From Saprospiraceae bacterium (GTDB lineage: Bacteria > Bacteroidota > Bacteroidia > Chitinophagales > Saprospiraceae), in the NCBI GenBank assembly GCA_016714985.1, contig JADKBS010000001.1, positions 267,001 through 331,000 of the forward strand: a DNA stretch of 64,000 nt, in the 5' to 3' direction. This document shows, in pieces, positions 26,905 to 34,489 of this stretch (its first letter is position 1; each line of letters starts with the position of its first letter). Both the position numbers and the translations under genes were made by a program. The notes beneath the pieces are model-generated. The model searched no databases. It saw only the letters and a list, made by a program, of their open reading frames with translations, and was not told the DNA's origin.

Positions 26905-26972
26905 GGTGGACGGTGGACGATGGACGGTGGACGGAATCATACCGTCAACCGTTGGCCGTCAACCGTAAGCCG
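26905..26972. repeat. Heptad-word hairpin between atpH and atpA
   Basis: The left arm (26905-26934) is GTGGACG/ATGGACG repeated four times; the right arm (26942-26972) contains CCGTCAA and GGCCGTCAACCG words that partly pair with it. The words differ completely from those in the adjacent junctions. Confidence 0.75.
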
Positions 26973-26973
26973 T

Positions 26974-27540
26974 TTAAGCCATTATTTGCGAGATATAAAG
27001 GTTGCCTTTGAAGTTCTTTTTCATTTGCTCCAGCTTGTGCACCACGCTGGCGTCGTAGAGCCTGTCGCCAAATTCGATGACAAAGCCGCCAATGATGTCG
27101 GGGTCAACTTTGGTCGTAAGCTCCACGTTCTGGTCGGTATTGCTACTGGCCAACAATTTTGCATGGATAGCCTTCACCGCCTCATCGCTCAGGGGCGCTG
27201 CCGTTACAAGTTTCACGGTCGTGATGTGTTTGATGACCTTGTACTGCAAACTGAACTCGTCAGCGATTTCGGCCAGTTGTGCCTCCCTGCCTTTGCGGAG
27301 CAAAATGCGCAGGAACGCCATGGTCATCTCGTCGTATTTGCCTGCAAAAAGCTGATTGAATACCCGCTCTTTGGTGTCGGCCTTCACGACGGGGCTTTTC
27401 AACATGAGCAAAAAGTCCCGGTTCTTGGCCACCTGCCGGAAAGACTGCACGTCTTCCAACACCCGTTCGAGCTTGCCCTGCTCCTTCGCAAGGTCAATTA
27501 GCGACTTGGCGTACCTCGATGCTATTCTTTGAGCACTCAT
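26974..27540 (-). CDS. atpH: F-type ATP synthase subunit delta
   Basis: 188 residues from the ATG at 27540 (MSAQRIASRYAKSLIDLAKE); an upstream extension of the open frame is translated repeat and was dropped. The C-terminal KVDPDIIGGFVIEFGDRLYD is the conserved delta/OSCP closing motif. It is the stator link between the b subunits and the top of the F1 head. Confidence 0.95.
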   Translation of the reverse strand: MSAQRIASRYAKSLIDLAKEQGKLERVLEDVQSFRQVAKNRDFLLMLKSPVVKADTKERVFNQLFAGKYDEMTMAFLRILLRKGREAQLAEIADEFSLQYKVIKHITTVKLVTAAPLSDEAVKAIHAKLLASSNTDQNVELTTKVDPDIIGGFVIEFGDRLYDASVVHKLEQMKKNFKGNLYISQIMA

Positions 27541-27548
27541 CTTTTTAT

Positions 27549-27629
27549 AATGATGAATGATGAATGGTGGAATGATGAATGGTGGGAGCCAAGAGGGCAT
27601 TCACCATTCATCATTCATCATTCATCATT
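27549..27629. repeat. Heptad-word hairpin between atpF and atpH
   Basis: The left arm (27549-27587) and right arm (27598-27629) use the same ATGATGA/TTCATCA words as the hairpin at 25215, with a different core (GCCAAGAGGGC). Confidence 0.8.
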
Positions 27630-27630
27630 T

Positions 27631-28143
27631 TTAATTGAGCTTAATTTCCTTCACCAAATCGTTCACGAAAGCTTCTTGCTCGGTGTTGCCACGGAGCTCC
27701 TTGCGGATAACCTTCTCGGCAATTTCGAGAGAGAAGGCGCCCACCTGGTTCTTCAGGTCGGTGATGGCTGCCATTTTCTGGTTTTCTATTTGTTCCTTGG
27801 CAGAAGCCACGATTTTTTGGGCTTCTTCCTTGGCCTTGTTCTTGGCTTCTTCCACGATTTTGGTGCCAGCGTCCTTGGCTTCCTTCAAAATCTGGGCACG
27901 CTCCTCACGGGCTTGAACCAGCAGGGCTTCGTTCTCAGATTTGAGGTTGGCCATTTCTTGGCGCACCCGCTTGGCCTCGTCCAATGAGCCTTGAATGTCT
28001 GATTCTCGCTTTTTCAAGGCTTGGGCGATGGGGCGGAAGGCGAACTTGCCAATCATCAACCAGAAAATGAGGAAGATGACGGTTGTCCAGAAAATGAGGC
28101 CGAAATCCGGCTTGATAGGTGTGAAATCTATAAGGAAAATCAT
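27631..28143 (-). CDS. atpF: F-type ATP synthase subunit b
   Basis: 170 residues: one N-terminal transmembrane helix (FGLIFWTTVIFLIFWLMIGK) followed by a long charged coiled coil (RPIAQALKKRESDIQGSLDE and onward) that makes the peripheral stalk. Typical length and layout. It precedes atpH by an 80-bp spacer that is almost entirely the word-repeat hairpin. Confidence 0.95.
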   Translation of the reverse strand: MIFLIDFTPIKPDFGLIFWTTVIFLIFWLMIGKFAFRPIAQALKKRESDIQGSLDEAKRVRQEMANLKSENEALLVQAREERAQILKEAKDAGTKIVEEAKNKAKEEAQKIVASAKEQIENQKMAAITDLKNQVGAFSLEIAEKVIRKELRGNTEQEAFVNDLVKEIKLN

Positions 28144-28269
28144 GATGATTTGTTATTTCTTACAATGAAACTGACTTTGGAAATTGGCCTTATTTTTACT
28201 GCCTGACTTAAAATCAGCCCAGCGACCAACCGTCACCGAAGGCTGCCTTTTTCTGTAGGTCGCTGTAAA

Positions 28270-28476
28270 TTAGGCAACAAGGAATGCAACCACGATGGCG
28301 ATGAGTGCAGCACCCTCAACGAGGGCCGCAGTCAAAATCATGTTTGCACGGATGTCACCTACTGCCTCCGGTTGGCGTGCAATGGCTTCCATTGCTTTGC
28401 CACCGATTTGGCCGATGCCGATACCAGCACCGATTACTGCGAGACCCATTCCGATAGCGGCGATTGAACCACCCAT
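28270..28476 (-). CDS. atpE: F-type ATP synthase subunit c
   Basis: 68 residues, two hydrophobic helices joined by the polar loop ARQPEAVGD. The ion-binding carboxylate is Glu54 in LVEGAAL. Relative to the loop lysine, the position of the Na+ ligand Gln32 of Propionigenium is Ile21, and the residue after Glu54 is Gly, not Ser. The Na+ signature is therefore absent and proton coupling is expected. It forms the membrane rotor ring. Confidence 0.95.
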   Translation of the reverse strand: MGGSIAAIGMGLAVIGAGIGIGQIGGKAMEAIARQPEAVGDIRANMILTAALVEGAALIAIVVAFLVA

Positions 28477-28507
28477 AGTTCGAAATATTTAAAAGGTTAA
28501 GAAAATC

Positions 28508-28581
28508 AGGTTTCAGGTTTCAGAGGGGTCGGGTTTCAGGTTTCAGAGGGTTTCAAGCAGGCATTCCCTGGAACTTGAAAC
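28508..28581. repeat. Heptad-word element with GGCA-CCCTGGAA core
   Basis: AGGTTTC words are repeated four times in 28508-28556. They are followed by a core GGCATTCCCTGGAA (28560-28573) and a short inverted arm TTGAAACC. The core and the words recur at 61053-61222. Confidence 0.7.
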
Positions 28582-28589
28582 CAAAAACC

Positions 28590-29942
28590 TTAATGGTGCG
28601 CCTCCTCCGTGGCCGCACCGATGTACGAGGCAGTCAGGATGGTGAACACGAATGCTTGGATGAAGGCCACCAACAACTCGATGCTCATCATGAACAGGGT
28701 GAGAATGGTGGAGCCTACGGCAGTGCCGTAGCCAGCGCCCACGTTCTCGCCGCTCTTGCTGAACACGAAGATGAGGCCGACGAATATCACCATTACCATG
28801 TGGCCAGCGGTGATGTTGGCGAAAAGACGGAGCATCAAGGTCATTGGCTTGATGAACACGCCAAGGATTTCAACTGGGGTCAAAATGGTCTTTACCCAAG
28901 CCGGAACGCCGGGCATCCAGAGGATGTGCTCCCAGTAGTGCTTGTTGCCGCTAAGGTTAACCACGAGGAAGGTGATAAGCGCCAAAACCATCGTCACGCC
29001 GAGGTTGCCCGTCACGTTCGAGCCGCCGAGGAAGGGTATTTGCCCGAACAGGTTCAGGCCCAAGATGAAAAAGAACAGCGCCATGAGGAACGGCAAGTAC
29101 TTCTCCCATTTGTGCCCAAGGAATGGCTTTGCTACTTCGTCCTGAATGAAGATGAATATTGGCTCTATGAAACCTTGCAAACCTTTCGGTGCTTGGCCGT
29201 CACGGTTTTTATATGACTTGGCAACTGAAAGGAACGCCCAGGAGAGCAGTGCCAAGATGAGCAACATGGAAACGACATTCTTCGTCAACGAGAAATCGTA
29301 GAATGACGTGATGCCACCGCCGAAAAGGCCACCATCAGCAGTGCTTCGGGCTTCGGCGGGGTAGAGTTTGGATTGGTAGCAGATGAACGGCACGTCTTTT
29401 TCCTTGCCATTTTCCTGCTTCACTTTTTGCCAGTAGGGATGGTGCCCGACTTCCACCTCGCCATCCGGGAAGCTTGGGTCGTTGATGCGGTGCACCATGC
29501 CGTCCACCAACACATATTTATCTATGGCTTCATGGCCATTGCCGTGTGCATCTGCGTGGAATTTTGAAGAGGAGAAGCATGACCAGCCATGCTCAGGTGC
29601 GTAGAGGATGCAGCGGAGTGGCAGGCTCCAAGGTCCGATGCTGTAGATGTTCTGGTCGGCGATATGGTGGAAGGCTGTGCCGCCGGGGTTGAATTCGTGC
29701 GCTTCTTGTGGGCCGCAGCCTGCATCGTGGCTGTCGCCGTGGCCAGCTTCTTGGCCGTGTGTATCGCCATCATGCTCTGCACCTCCGTCAATGGCACCGG
29801 GTTGACCCGGCTCTACATGAGTTGGTTGCTCACTGGCAGGTTGCTCGCCACGCTGTGGTTCGTGCTGGTCTTGAGAATATGCAAAAACGGAGAAGCAAAG
29901 GAGGAAAATAAAACTAAGTATATAGCGATGCATCGGAATCAT
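28590..29942 (-). CDS. atpB: F-type ATP synthase subunit a, with long N-terminal extension
   Basis: 450 residues from the ATG at 29942 (a second ATG at 29933 is equally possible). The last 230 residues are a canonical subunit a, including LFGQIPFLGG, KPMTLMLRLFANITAGHM (the essential Arg) and LVAFIQAFVFTILTASYIG. Before this lie a signal-peptide-like segment (MHRYILSFIFLLCFSVFAYS) and about 180 residues rich in His, Asp, Glu and Gly, which would face the periplasm. Such extensions are seen in Bacteroidota AtpB; their role is unknown. It is the first gene of the operon. Confidence 0.93.
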   Translation of the reverse strand: MIPMHRYILSFIFLLCFSVFAYSQDQHEPQRGEQPASEQPTHVEPGQPGAIDGGAEHDGDTHGQEAGHGDSHDAGCGPQEAHEFNPGGTAFHHIADQNIYSIGPWSLPLRCILYAPEHGWSCFSSSKFHADAHGNGHEAIDKYVLVDGMVHRINDPSFPDGEVEVGHHPYWQKVKQENGKEKDVPFICYQSKLYPAEARSTADGGLFGGGITSFYDFSLTKNVVSMLLILALLSWAFLSVAKSYKNRDGQAPKGLQGFIEPIFIFIQDEVAKPFLGHKWEKYLPFLMALFFFILGLNLFGQIPFLGGSNVTGNLGVTMVLALITFLVVNLSGNKHYWEHILWMPGVPAWVKTILTPVEILGVFIKPMTLMLRLFANITAGHMVMVIFVGLIFVFSKSGENVGAGYGTAVGSTILTLFMMSIELLVAFIQAFVFTILTASYIGAATEEAHH

Positions 29943-29981
29943 ATTTTGCGGCCTTTCGACCCTCTTTTTTGAAAAGCGGTG

Positions 29982-30011
29982 CAAAGGTAGGTATTCCGAC
30001 CTGTTTTCAAA
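29982..30011 (-). promoter_or_regulatory. Promoter of the atpBEFHAG operon
   Basis: On the minus strand TTTG (30011-30008), 18 nt, TACCTTTG (29989-29982): both elements exact. The expected start is about 35-45 nt before the atpB start codons. Confidence 0.7.
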
Positions 30012-30774
30012 TAACAGAATTTAATTTTTTTCTGGATAAAAAAGGTGTTTCGGTATTAAAAAATGGCTTTACCATCGGCATGAGGGCATCAGACAAGGCT
30101 CCCCAATGGCCACGGAGCGTTTCCTGCGTCCGATTCCGCTCCATTATCTTCAGAAAATCGGCCCTGTGGATGGGCCTGGCACCGAGGCTGCCTAAGTGGG
30201 AAGTGGCTTGTTGGCAATCAATCAGCCAGAAGCCAAGCGCCTCCAGCATTTTCACCATGTATATAAAGCCAAACTTCGAGGCATTGCTCAGTCGGGTGAA
30301 CATGCTCTCGCCAAAAAAGCATTTCCCCATTGCCACCCCATACAGCCCGCCCACCATATCGTCGCCCTGCCACACCTCAACGGAATGGGCATAGCCCAGC
30401 TCGTGCAAGCGCACATAGGCTTCCACCATGTCTTCGGTAATCCAAGTGCCGCCGTGCATGCCTCGTGGTTGTTGGCAGTTGCGCATCACCCCCTCGAAAT
30501 CCTTGTCAACGCTGAGCGTGTACTTGCCTTGGCTGAAATAAGGCCTCATGCTTTTCGAGACTTTCAATTCGGAGGGGAAAAGCACCATGCGTGGGTCGGG
30601 CGACCACCAGGTAATTGGGTCGCCTTCATTGAACCAAGGGAAAATGCCCAGTGCGTAGGCAGTCAGCAACCGCTCTGTCGAAAGATCGCCGCCCACAGCA
30701 AGCACCCCTTCCTCCGATGCATGGTCGGCAGGCGGGAATTGGTGCTTGTCGTCGTTCAGCCAGTAGATTGGCAT
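30007..30774 (-). CDS. aat: Leucyl/phenylalanyl-tRNA-protein transferase
   Basis: 255 residues. The opening IYWLNDDKHQFPPADHASEE, GLLAVGG-like motif (GVLAVGGDLSTERLLTAYAL), FPWFNEGDPITWWSPDPRMV and ESMFTRLSNASKFGFIYMVK are diagnostic of Aat. It transfers Leu or Phe from tRNA to N-terminal Arg or Lys of proteins, creating N-degrons. The ClpS gene, which encodes the adaptor that recognises these residues, lies directly upstream on the same strand, with a terminator in between. Confidence 0.95.
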   Translation of the reverse strand: MPIYWLNDDKHQFPPADHASEEGVLAVGGDLSTERLLTAYALGIFPWFNEGDPITWWSPDPRMVLFPSELKVSKSMRPYFSQGKYTLSVDKDFEGVMRNCQQPRGMHGGTWITEDMVEAYVRLHELGYAHSVEVWQGDDMVGGLYGVAMGKCFFGESMFTRLSNASKFGFIYMVKMLEALGFWLIDCQQATSHLGSLGARPIHRADFLKIMERNRTQETLRGHWGALSDALMPMVKPFFNTETPFLSRKKLNSVI

Positions 30775-30803
30775 GGTTAGGCAATGAAGTGGTGGTATGA
30801 AAA

Positions 30804-30834
30804 ACGGGCAAAGAAAACTGCGTTCTTTGCCCGT
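30804..30834 (-). terminator. Intrinsic terminator after clpS
   Basis: 12-bp arms ACGGGCAAAGAA / TTCTTTGCCCGT around a 7-nt loop. On the minus strand a T run follows (GCCCGTTTTTC). It should end clpS transcripts before aat. Confidence 0.75.
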
Positions 30835-30918
30835 TGGGATGCAAACATGAAAATATCAGTGATTGGGTGAGGGCAAACTAATGATTGGAAGCCCCGCACA
30901 AAATCAAGTTACCTGAAA

Positions 30919-31221
30919 TCAATCCTCTATGACCGCCGAAAGGCCACGGTCCACCAAAGCATCTTTCTTTGGGCGAAGCTCTTTGAGCGGCGCCGTTTTC
31001 ACGGTCGCCTTGCCCTTGGTGTGTATGATGACGGACAATTGTTCGGCCTGTTCGTTGCTATGCTTCAAAACCTCCTCGAAGCATTGGATGACCCATTCGA
31101 ACGTGTTGTGCTCGTCATTATAGACAATCAGTTGTGACAACTCCCCCGTTCCGGTGTCGTCGGTCACTTCCTCTTCGATGAGTACGTCTATGTCTTCCTC
31201 AAAAAATGGGTTGTATGGCAT
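30919..31221 (-). CDS. clpS: ATP-dependent Clp protease adaptor ClpS
   Basis: 100 residues. An acidic N-terminal tail is followed by the conserved core: QLIVYNDEHNTFEWVIQCFE, then HSNEQAEQLSVIIHTKGKAT and LKELRPKKDALVDRGL. The Asn-Asp and His positions line the pocket that binds N-terminal Leu, Phe, Trp and Tyr and delivers substrates to ClpA/ClpC-type unfoldases. Together with Aat it forms the bacterial N-degron pathway. Confidence 0.93.
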   Translation of the reverse strand: MPYNPFFEEDIDVLIEEEVTDDTGTGELSQLIVYNDEHNTFEWVIQCFEEVLKHSNEQAEQLSVIIHTKGKATVKTAPLKELRPKKDALVDRGLSAVIED

Positions 31222-31230
31222 GGCTGATGT

Positions 31231-31293
31231 GGAAATTTTGAAACTTTGAAATCAGGAAATCGAAGATTTCCCGATTTCTCAATTTCCAATTTC
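31231..31293. repeat. Heptad-word hairpin between peroxiredoxin and clpS
   Basis: The left arm (31231-31262) is built of GAAATTTTGAAACTTTGAAA-type words; the right arm (31272-31293) of complementary CGATTTC/AATTTCC words overlaps the end of the peroxiredoxin gene. Confidence 0.6.
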
Positions 31294-31752
31294 TTGAAGT
31301 GTCGCTTTTACGGCGTCAAAGTTCGGCAAATCCCCCGCACTTTCCAAAACTTCTGTGTAACGAATTATTCCATTTTTATCCACCACAAAGGCCGAGCGCT
31401 TGCTGACGCCCTTCATGCCCAAAATCCAATCATGGTAGATGGAATCGTAGGCTGTTGACATTTCCTTGTTGAAGTCCGACAACAATGGGAAGTTCAGTTT
31501 TTGTTCCTCTTTGAATTTTCCAAGCGTGAAGATGGAGTCCACCGACACGGCCACCACATCGGCGCCTACGTTCTGGTAAAAGGCGATGTCGTCCCGGGTG
31601 TTGCACAGTTCCTTGGTGCAAACGCCCGTGAAGGATTGTGGGAAAAACAAGATGACGAGGTTCCTGCCAGCATAGTCGCCCAGCGAAACTTCGGCTTTTT
31701 CCGTGTTGTAAAGTTTGAAATCGGGCGCATTGTCCCCTGCCTTGAGTGCCAT
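31279..31752 (-). CDS. Peroxiredoxin (AhpE/BCP-like)
   Basis: 157 residues from the ATG at 31752 (MALKAGDNAPDFKLYNTEKA). The active-site segment is LFFPQSFTGVCTKELC: peroxidatic Cys45 with the required preceding Thr, and a second Cys at residue 50 that could act as a resolving cysteine. The later KRSAFVVDKNGIIRYTEV strand is typical. It reduces peroxides in the cytosol. The upstream part of the open frame to 31947 is antisense to the promoter region of the EamA gene and was dropped. Confidence 0.9.
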   Translation of the reverse strand: MALKAGDNAPDFKLYNTEKAEVSLGDYAGRNLVILFFPQSFTGVCTKELCNTRDDIAFYQNVGADVVAVSVDSIFTLGKFKEEQKLNFPLLSDFNKEMSTAYDSIYHDWILGMKGVSKRSAFVVDKNGIIRYTEVLESAGDLPNFDAVKATLQEIGN

Positions 31753-31805
31753 TTGAGCATTTTTAATGGTGAAAACTTGCGCAAGCCAAGGCAGTCCTAA
31801 AGCTG

Positions 31806-31836
31806 CAAAGGTCTCTGACGCAACAGACACCACCAA
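31806..31836 (-). promoter_or_regulatory. Peroxiredoxin promoter
   Basis: On the minus strand TTG (31836-31834), 20 nt, GACCTTTG (31813-31806), a 7 of 8 match to TAnnTTTG, 54 bp before the start codon. Confidence 0.45.
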
Positions 31837-31910
31837 CAATCGTTTTCTTTTTTTGTTCTTTTGCGCCTCCGCAAAAATCCGTGAAAATGGACAACGGCAT
31901 GTCGGTGACA

Positions 31911-31952
31911 ATCCGCCATCCGAAATCCGCAATCGAATAATCCGCAATCGAG
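31911..31952. repeat. Single-arm heptad words before the EamA start
   Basis: Six degenerate 7-mers (ATCCGCC ATCCGAA ATCCGCA, then ATCGAAT AATCCGC) lead directly into the GTG start at 31952. No inverted arm. Confidence 0.5.
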
Positions 31953-32839
31953 TGTCCCAGACCAGAGCCTACCTCGAACTCCACCTCGCCGTGTTCCTTT
32001 GGGGCTTCACGGCCATCCTCGGCGACCTGATACAATTATCGGCGCTGGCGCTGGTATGGTGGCGGGTGCTCATCACCAGTATCAGCGTTTTGTTCTTGCT
32101 CCGCAATGGGCTGACCTTCCGCAGTATGACCCGCCGCAACATCGGCCAGTATGCCATCGTGGGCGTGTTGACAGCCCTGCATTGGCTCGCCTTCTACGGT
32201 GCCATCAAGCTCTCCAATGCCAGTATCACCCTCGTTTGCATGGCCACCTGTGCCTTCTTCACCTCACTCATCGAGCCGTTTTTGCTCCGCAAAAAAATGA
32301 ACTGGCGGGAATTGCTGTTGGGGGCGCTCATCATACCGGGCATGGCGCTCATCGTCCAAAATGTGGACGTAAAGATGCACCTCGGCATTGCGGTTGGTTT
32401 GTTGTCCAGCCTGCTGGCTGCCATTTTCAGCACCTTGAACAAGAAATGGATTGACAATGCCGAGCCGCTGCCCATCACTTTTATAGAAATGTCGAGCGCA
32501 TGGCTGTTTCTCAGCGCCGTACTGCCTTTCTTCTTCCATGCCGAACCTGATGCCGCTTTGTTGCCTTCGGCAAAAGACTTCTTGTTACTCCTAATACTTT
32601 CGTTGCTCTGTACCACCCTGACTTGGGTGCTCGCCCTTCGGGCAATGAAGCACCTCACCGCTTTTGCCTCCAACCTCACCGTGAACCTCGAACCCGTTTA
32701 TGGCATCTTCCTCGCTTGGCTCATCCTCGGCGAAGAAAAAGAGCTTTCCCCGGGTTTTTATGGGGGTGTTGCGCTCATTTTGGTGGTGGTTTTCAGCTAT
32801 CCTTATTTTAATAAAACAGCCTCGAAAAAGCCGAGTTAG
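31952..32839 (+). CDS. EamA/DMT family transporter
   Basis: 295 residues from a GTG at 31952 (SQTRAYLELHLAVFLWGFTA). The open frame continues further upstream, but that part reads through repeat and promoter sequence. Ten predicted helices form two EamA repeats; the second contains TLTWVLALRAMKHLTAFASN and NLEPVYGIFLAWLILGE, the standard closing motif. Members export amino acids, nucleobases or other small metabolites; the substrate is unknown. It is divergent from the peroxiredoxin. Confidence 0.85.
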   Translation: MSQTRAYLELHLAVFLWGFTAILGDLIQLSALALVWWRVLITSISVLFLLRNGLTFRSMTRRNIGQYAIVGVLTALHWLAFYGAIKLSNASITLVCMATCAFFTSLIEPFLLRKKMNWRELLLGALIIPGMALIVQNVDVKMHLGIAVGLLSSLLAAIFSTLNKKWIDNAEPLPITFIEMSSAWLFLSAVLPFFFHAEPDAALLPSAKDFLLLLILSLLCTTLTWVLALRAMKHLTAFASNLTVNLEPVYGIFLAWLILGEEKELSPGFYGGVALILVVVFSYPYFNKTASKKPS

Positions 32840-32911
32840 GCAGACCAACTAATCCTGTTTACCCTCCTTGATTTTGTTTGAAATAAATCAGTCAATCCGG
32901 TGACAAAAATC

Positions 32912-32944
32912 TTGTCCACCAGTTTGTGCGGTTGGATACCTTTA
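32912..32944 (+). promoter_or_regulatory. Promoter of the V-type ATPase operon
   Basis: TTG (32912-32914), 22 nt, TACCTTTA (32937-32944), 7 of 8 to the -7 consensus, 38 bp before the first start codon. Confidence 0.45.
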
Positions 32945-32981
32945 CCCGCTGAAAAAACAGCCAAAGCATCAACCAACAGCC

Positions 32982-33599
32982 ATGGAAAACAAAGTCCAGT
33001 TGCTCACACAAAAGATTTATGAAGAAGGAGTCGTAAAAGCCAACGAGGAGGCAGCCAAGATACTGGCCGAAGCCCATGAAAAGGCAGCGGCTTTGGTCAA
33101 GGAAGCCCAAGGCAAGGCGTACCAGATCAGCGAGCAGGCCAAGCGTGCATCGGAAGAACTCCGGGAAAACGTCCATTCCGAAATCCAGCTCGCAGCAAGG
33201 CAGGCCATTAGCGCACTTAGGCAAGAGGTTGCGAATGCCATTACTTTCAAATCTAGCAGCACACCGCTCGCCCAAGCCGTCAGCGACCAAGATTTCATGA
33301 AGGAAATCATTGAAATCGCCGTGCGCAACTGGAGCCAGAACGGCCATAGCCAAACCGACCTATCGCTCATTCTGCCCGAAAATGCCCAATCGCAGGTTGA
33401 CAACTACCTGACCTCCTCCGTCCGGTCGCTTTTGGACAAAGGGCTGGAACTACAGTTCAGCAAGCGGCTGGGCAATGGCTTCCGAATCGGCCCCGCCGAT
33501 GGCAGCTATGTGGTGTCCTTTTCGGAAAATGACTTTGACAACCTCTTCAAAGATTACCTTCGGCCCAAAACAGTGGAGCTTTTATTCGGCGACAAATGA
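32982..33599 (+). CDS. V-type ATPase subunit E
   Basis: 205 residues. The long N-terminal helix (IYEEGVVKANEEAAKILAEA, EAQGKAYQISEQAKRASEEL) is the stator-stalk coil, and the C-terminal globular part ends with VELLFGDK. This layout matches subunit E of bacterial A/V-type ATPases. It is the first gene of the operon and its stop overlaps the start of the DUF2764 gene by 4 bp. Confidence 0.85.
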   Translation: MENKVQLLTQKIYEEGVVKANEEAAKILAEAHEKAAALVKEAQGKAYQISEQAKRASEELRENVHSEIQLAARQAISALRQEVANAITFKSSSTPLAQAVSDQDFMKEIIEIAVRNWSQNGHSQTDLSLILPENAQSQVDNYLTSSVRSLLDKGLELQFSKRLGNGFRIGPADGSYVVSFSENDFDNLFKDYLRPKTVELLFGDK

Positions 33600-34429
33600 A
33601 AACGAAACGGGAATATCACTACCTCGTCGCCGGCTTGCCCGACATCGTGATTGACCAAGGAAAGGTCAACCTCAAGGTCGCCGACTTCAAGGAGGAGTTG
33701 CGGGAGCACCTGCACCCCAACGATTTCAGGTTGGTAGGGCTGCTCTTTCTCCGCTTCGACAACCTCAACCTGCTCAACCTGCTCCAGAAAAGAGAAGAAC
33801 CCTGGGACACCATGGGCAATTTCTCCGAGGAGCAAATGACCCAGGGTTTGAACGACCAAGGTGCTGGCCTGCCAAGCTATTTGCTGGCCTTCGCAAATGC
33901 CTATCGGGAATCAGCCCCCATTGTGAGCACCATGAGTTGGGAAAACCAATTGGCAAAGCTCTATTATGAGTACCTGCTGTCGAAAACCGAAGGCTTCCTG
34001 CACGAGTGGTTCACCTTCGACCGGGATGTAAAGAACCTGCTCACGGCCATGAGTGCCCGTAGGCACGGCCTTTCGCTCGGCGGTCAACTCGTCGGGCGCA
34101 ACGATGTGACAGCCGCCATCGACAAGAGCCACGCCCGTGATTTTGGCCTCTCCAACGAGTACCCATACATCGAGCGGCTGCTGAAAATTGAGGAGCAACC
34201 CGACATCGTGGAGCAGGAGCGGGATATTGCCCACCTCAAATGGGACTACCTCGAAGACCTCATTACTTTTAACTATTTCACCATAGACAAGATTTTAGGC
34301 TTCCTGCTCAAGCTCATCAGCTACGAGCGTTGGGCTATGCTCGACCCGGCGAAGGGCAGGGTCATTTTCAAGCAAAAAATCGAGTCCATGGAACATAGCC
34401 TTGAATTCCCGAAGGAGTTCAGTGTGTGA
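33596..34429 (+). CDS. DUF2764 family protein of the V-type ATPase operon
   Basis: 277 residues. The start EYHYLVAGLPDIVIDQGKVN and the repeated acidic helical segments (YLEDLITFNYFTIDKILGFL) match DUF2764, which in Bacteroidota lies between subunits E and A of this operon. No subunit C gene is present, so DUF2764 probably takes the place of C, the socket between the central shaft and the rotor ring (inference from position and size). Translational coupling to E is indicated by the 4-bp overlap. Confidence 0.8.
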   Translation: MKTKREYHYLVAGLPDIVIDQGKVNLKVADFKEELREHLHPNDFRLVGLLFLRFDNLNLLNLLQKREEPWDTMGNFSEEQMTQGLNDQGAGLPSYLLAFANAYRESAPIVSTMSWENQLAKLYYEYLLSKTEGFLHEWFTFDRDVKNLLTAMSARRHGLSLGGQLVGRNDVTAAIDKSHARDFGLSNEYPYIERLLKIEEQPDIVEQERDIAHLKWDYLEDLITFNYFTIDKILGFLLKLISYERWAMLDPAKGRVIFKQKIESMEHSLEFPKEFSV

Positions 34430-34489
34430 AAAAATGAAACGAGGCGATACCTTTCAAAAAAGGTGTCACCGCTCGAAGCCATAGGAAAT

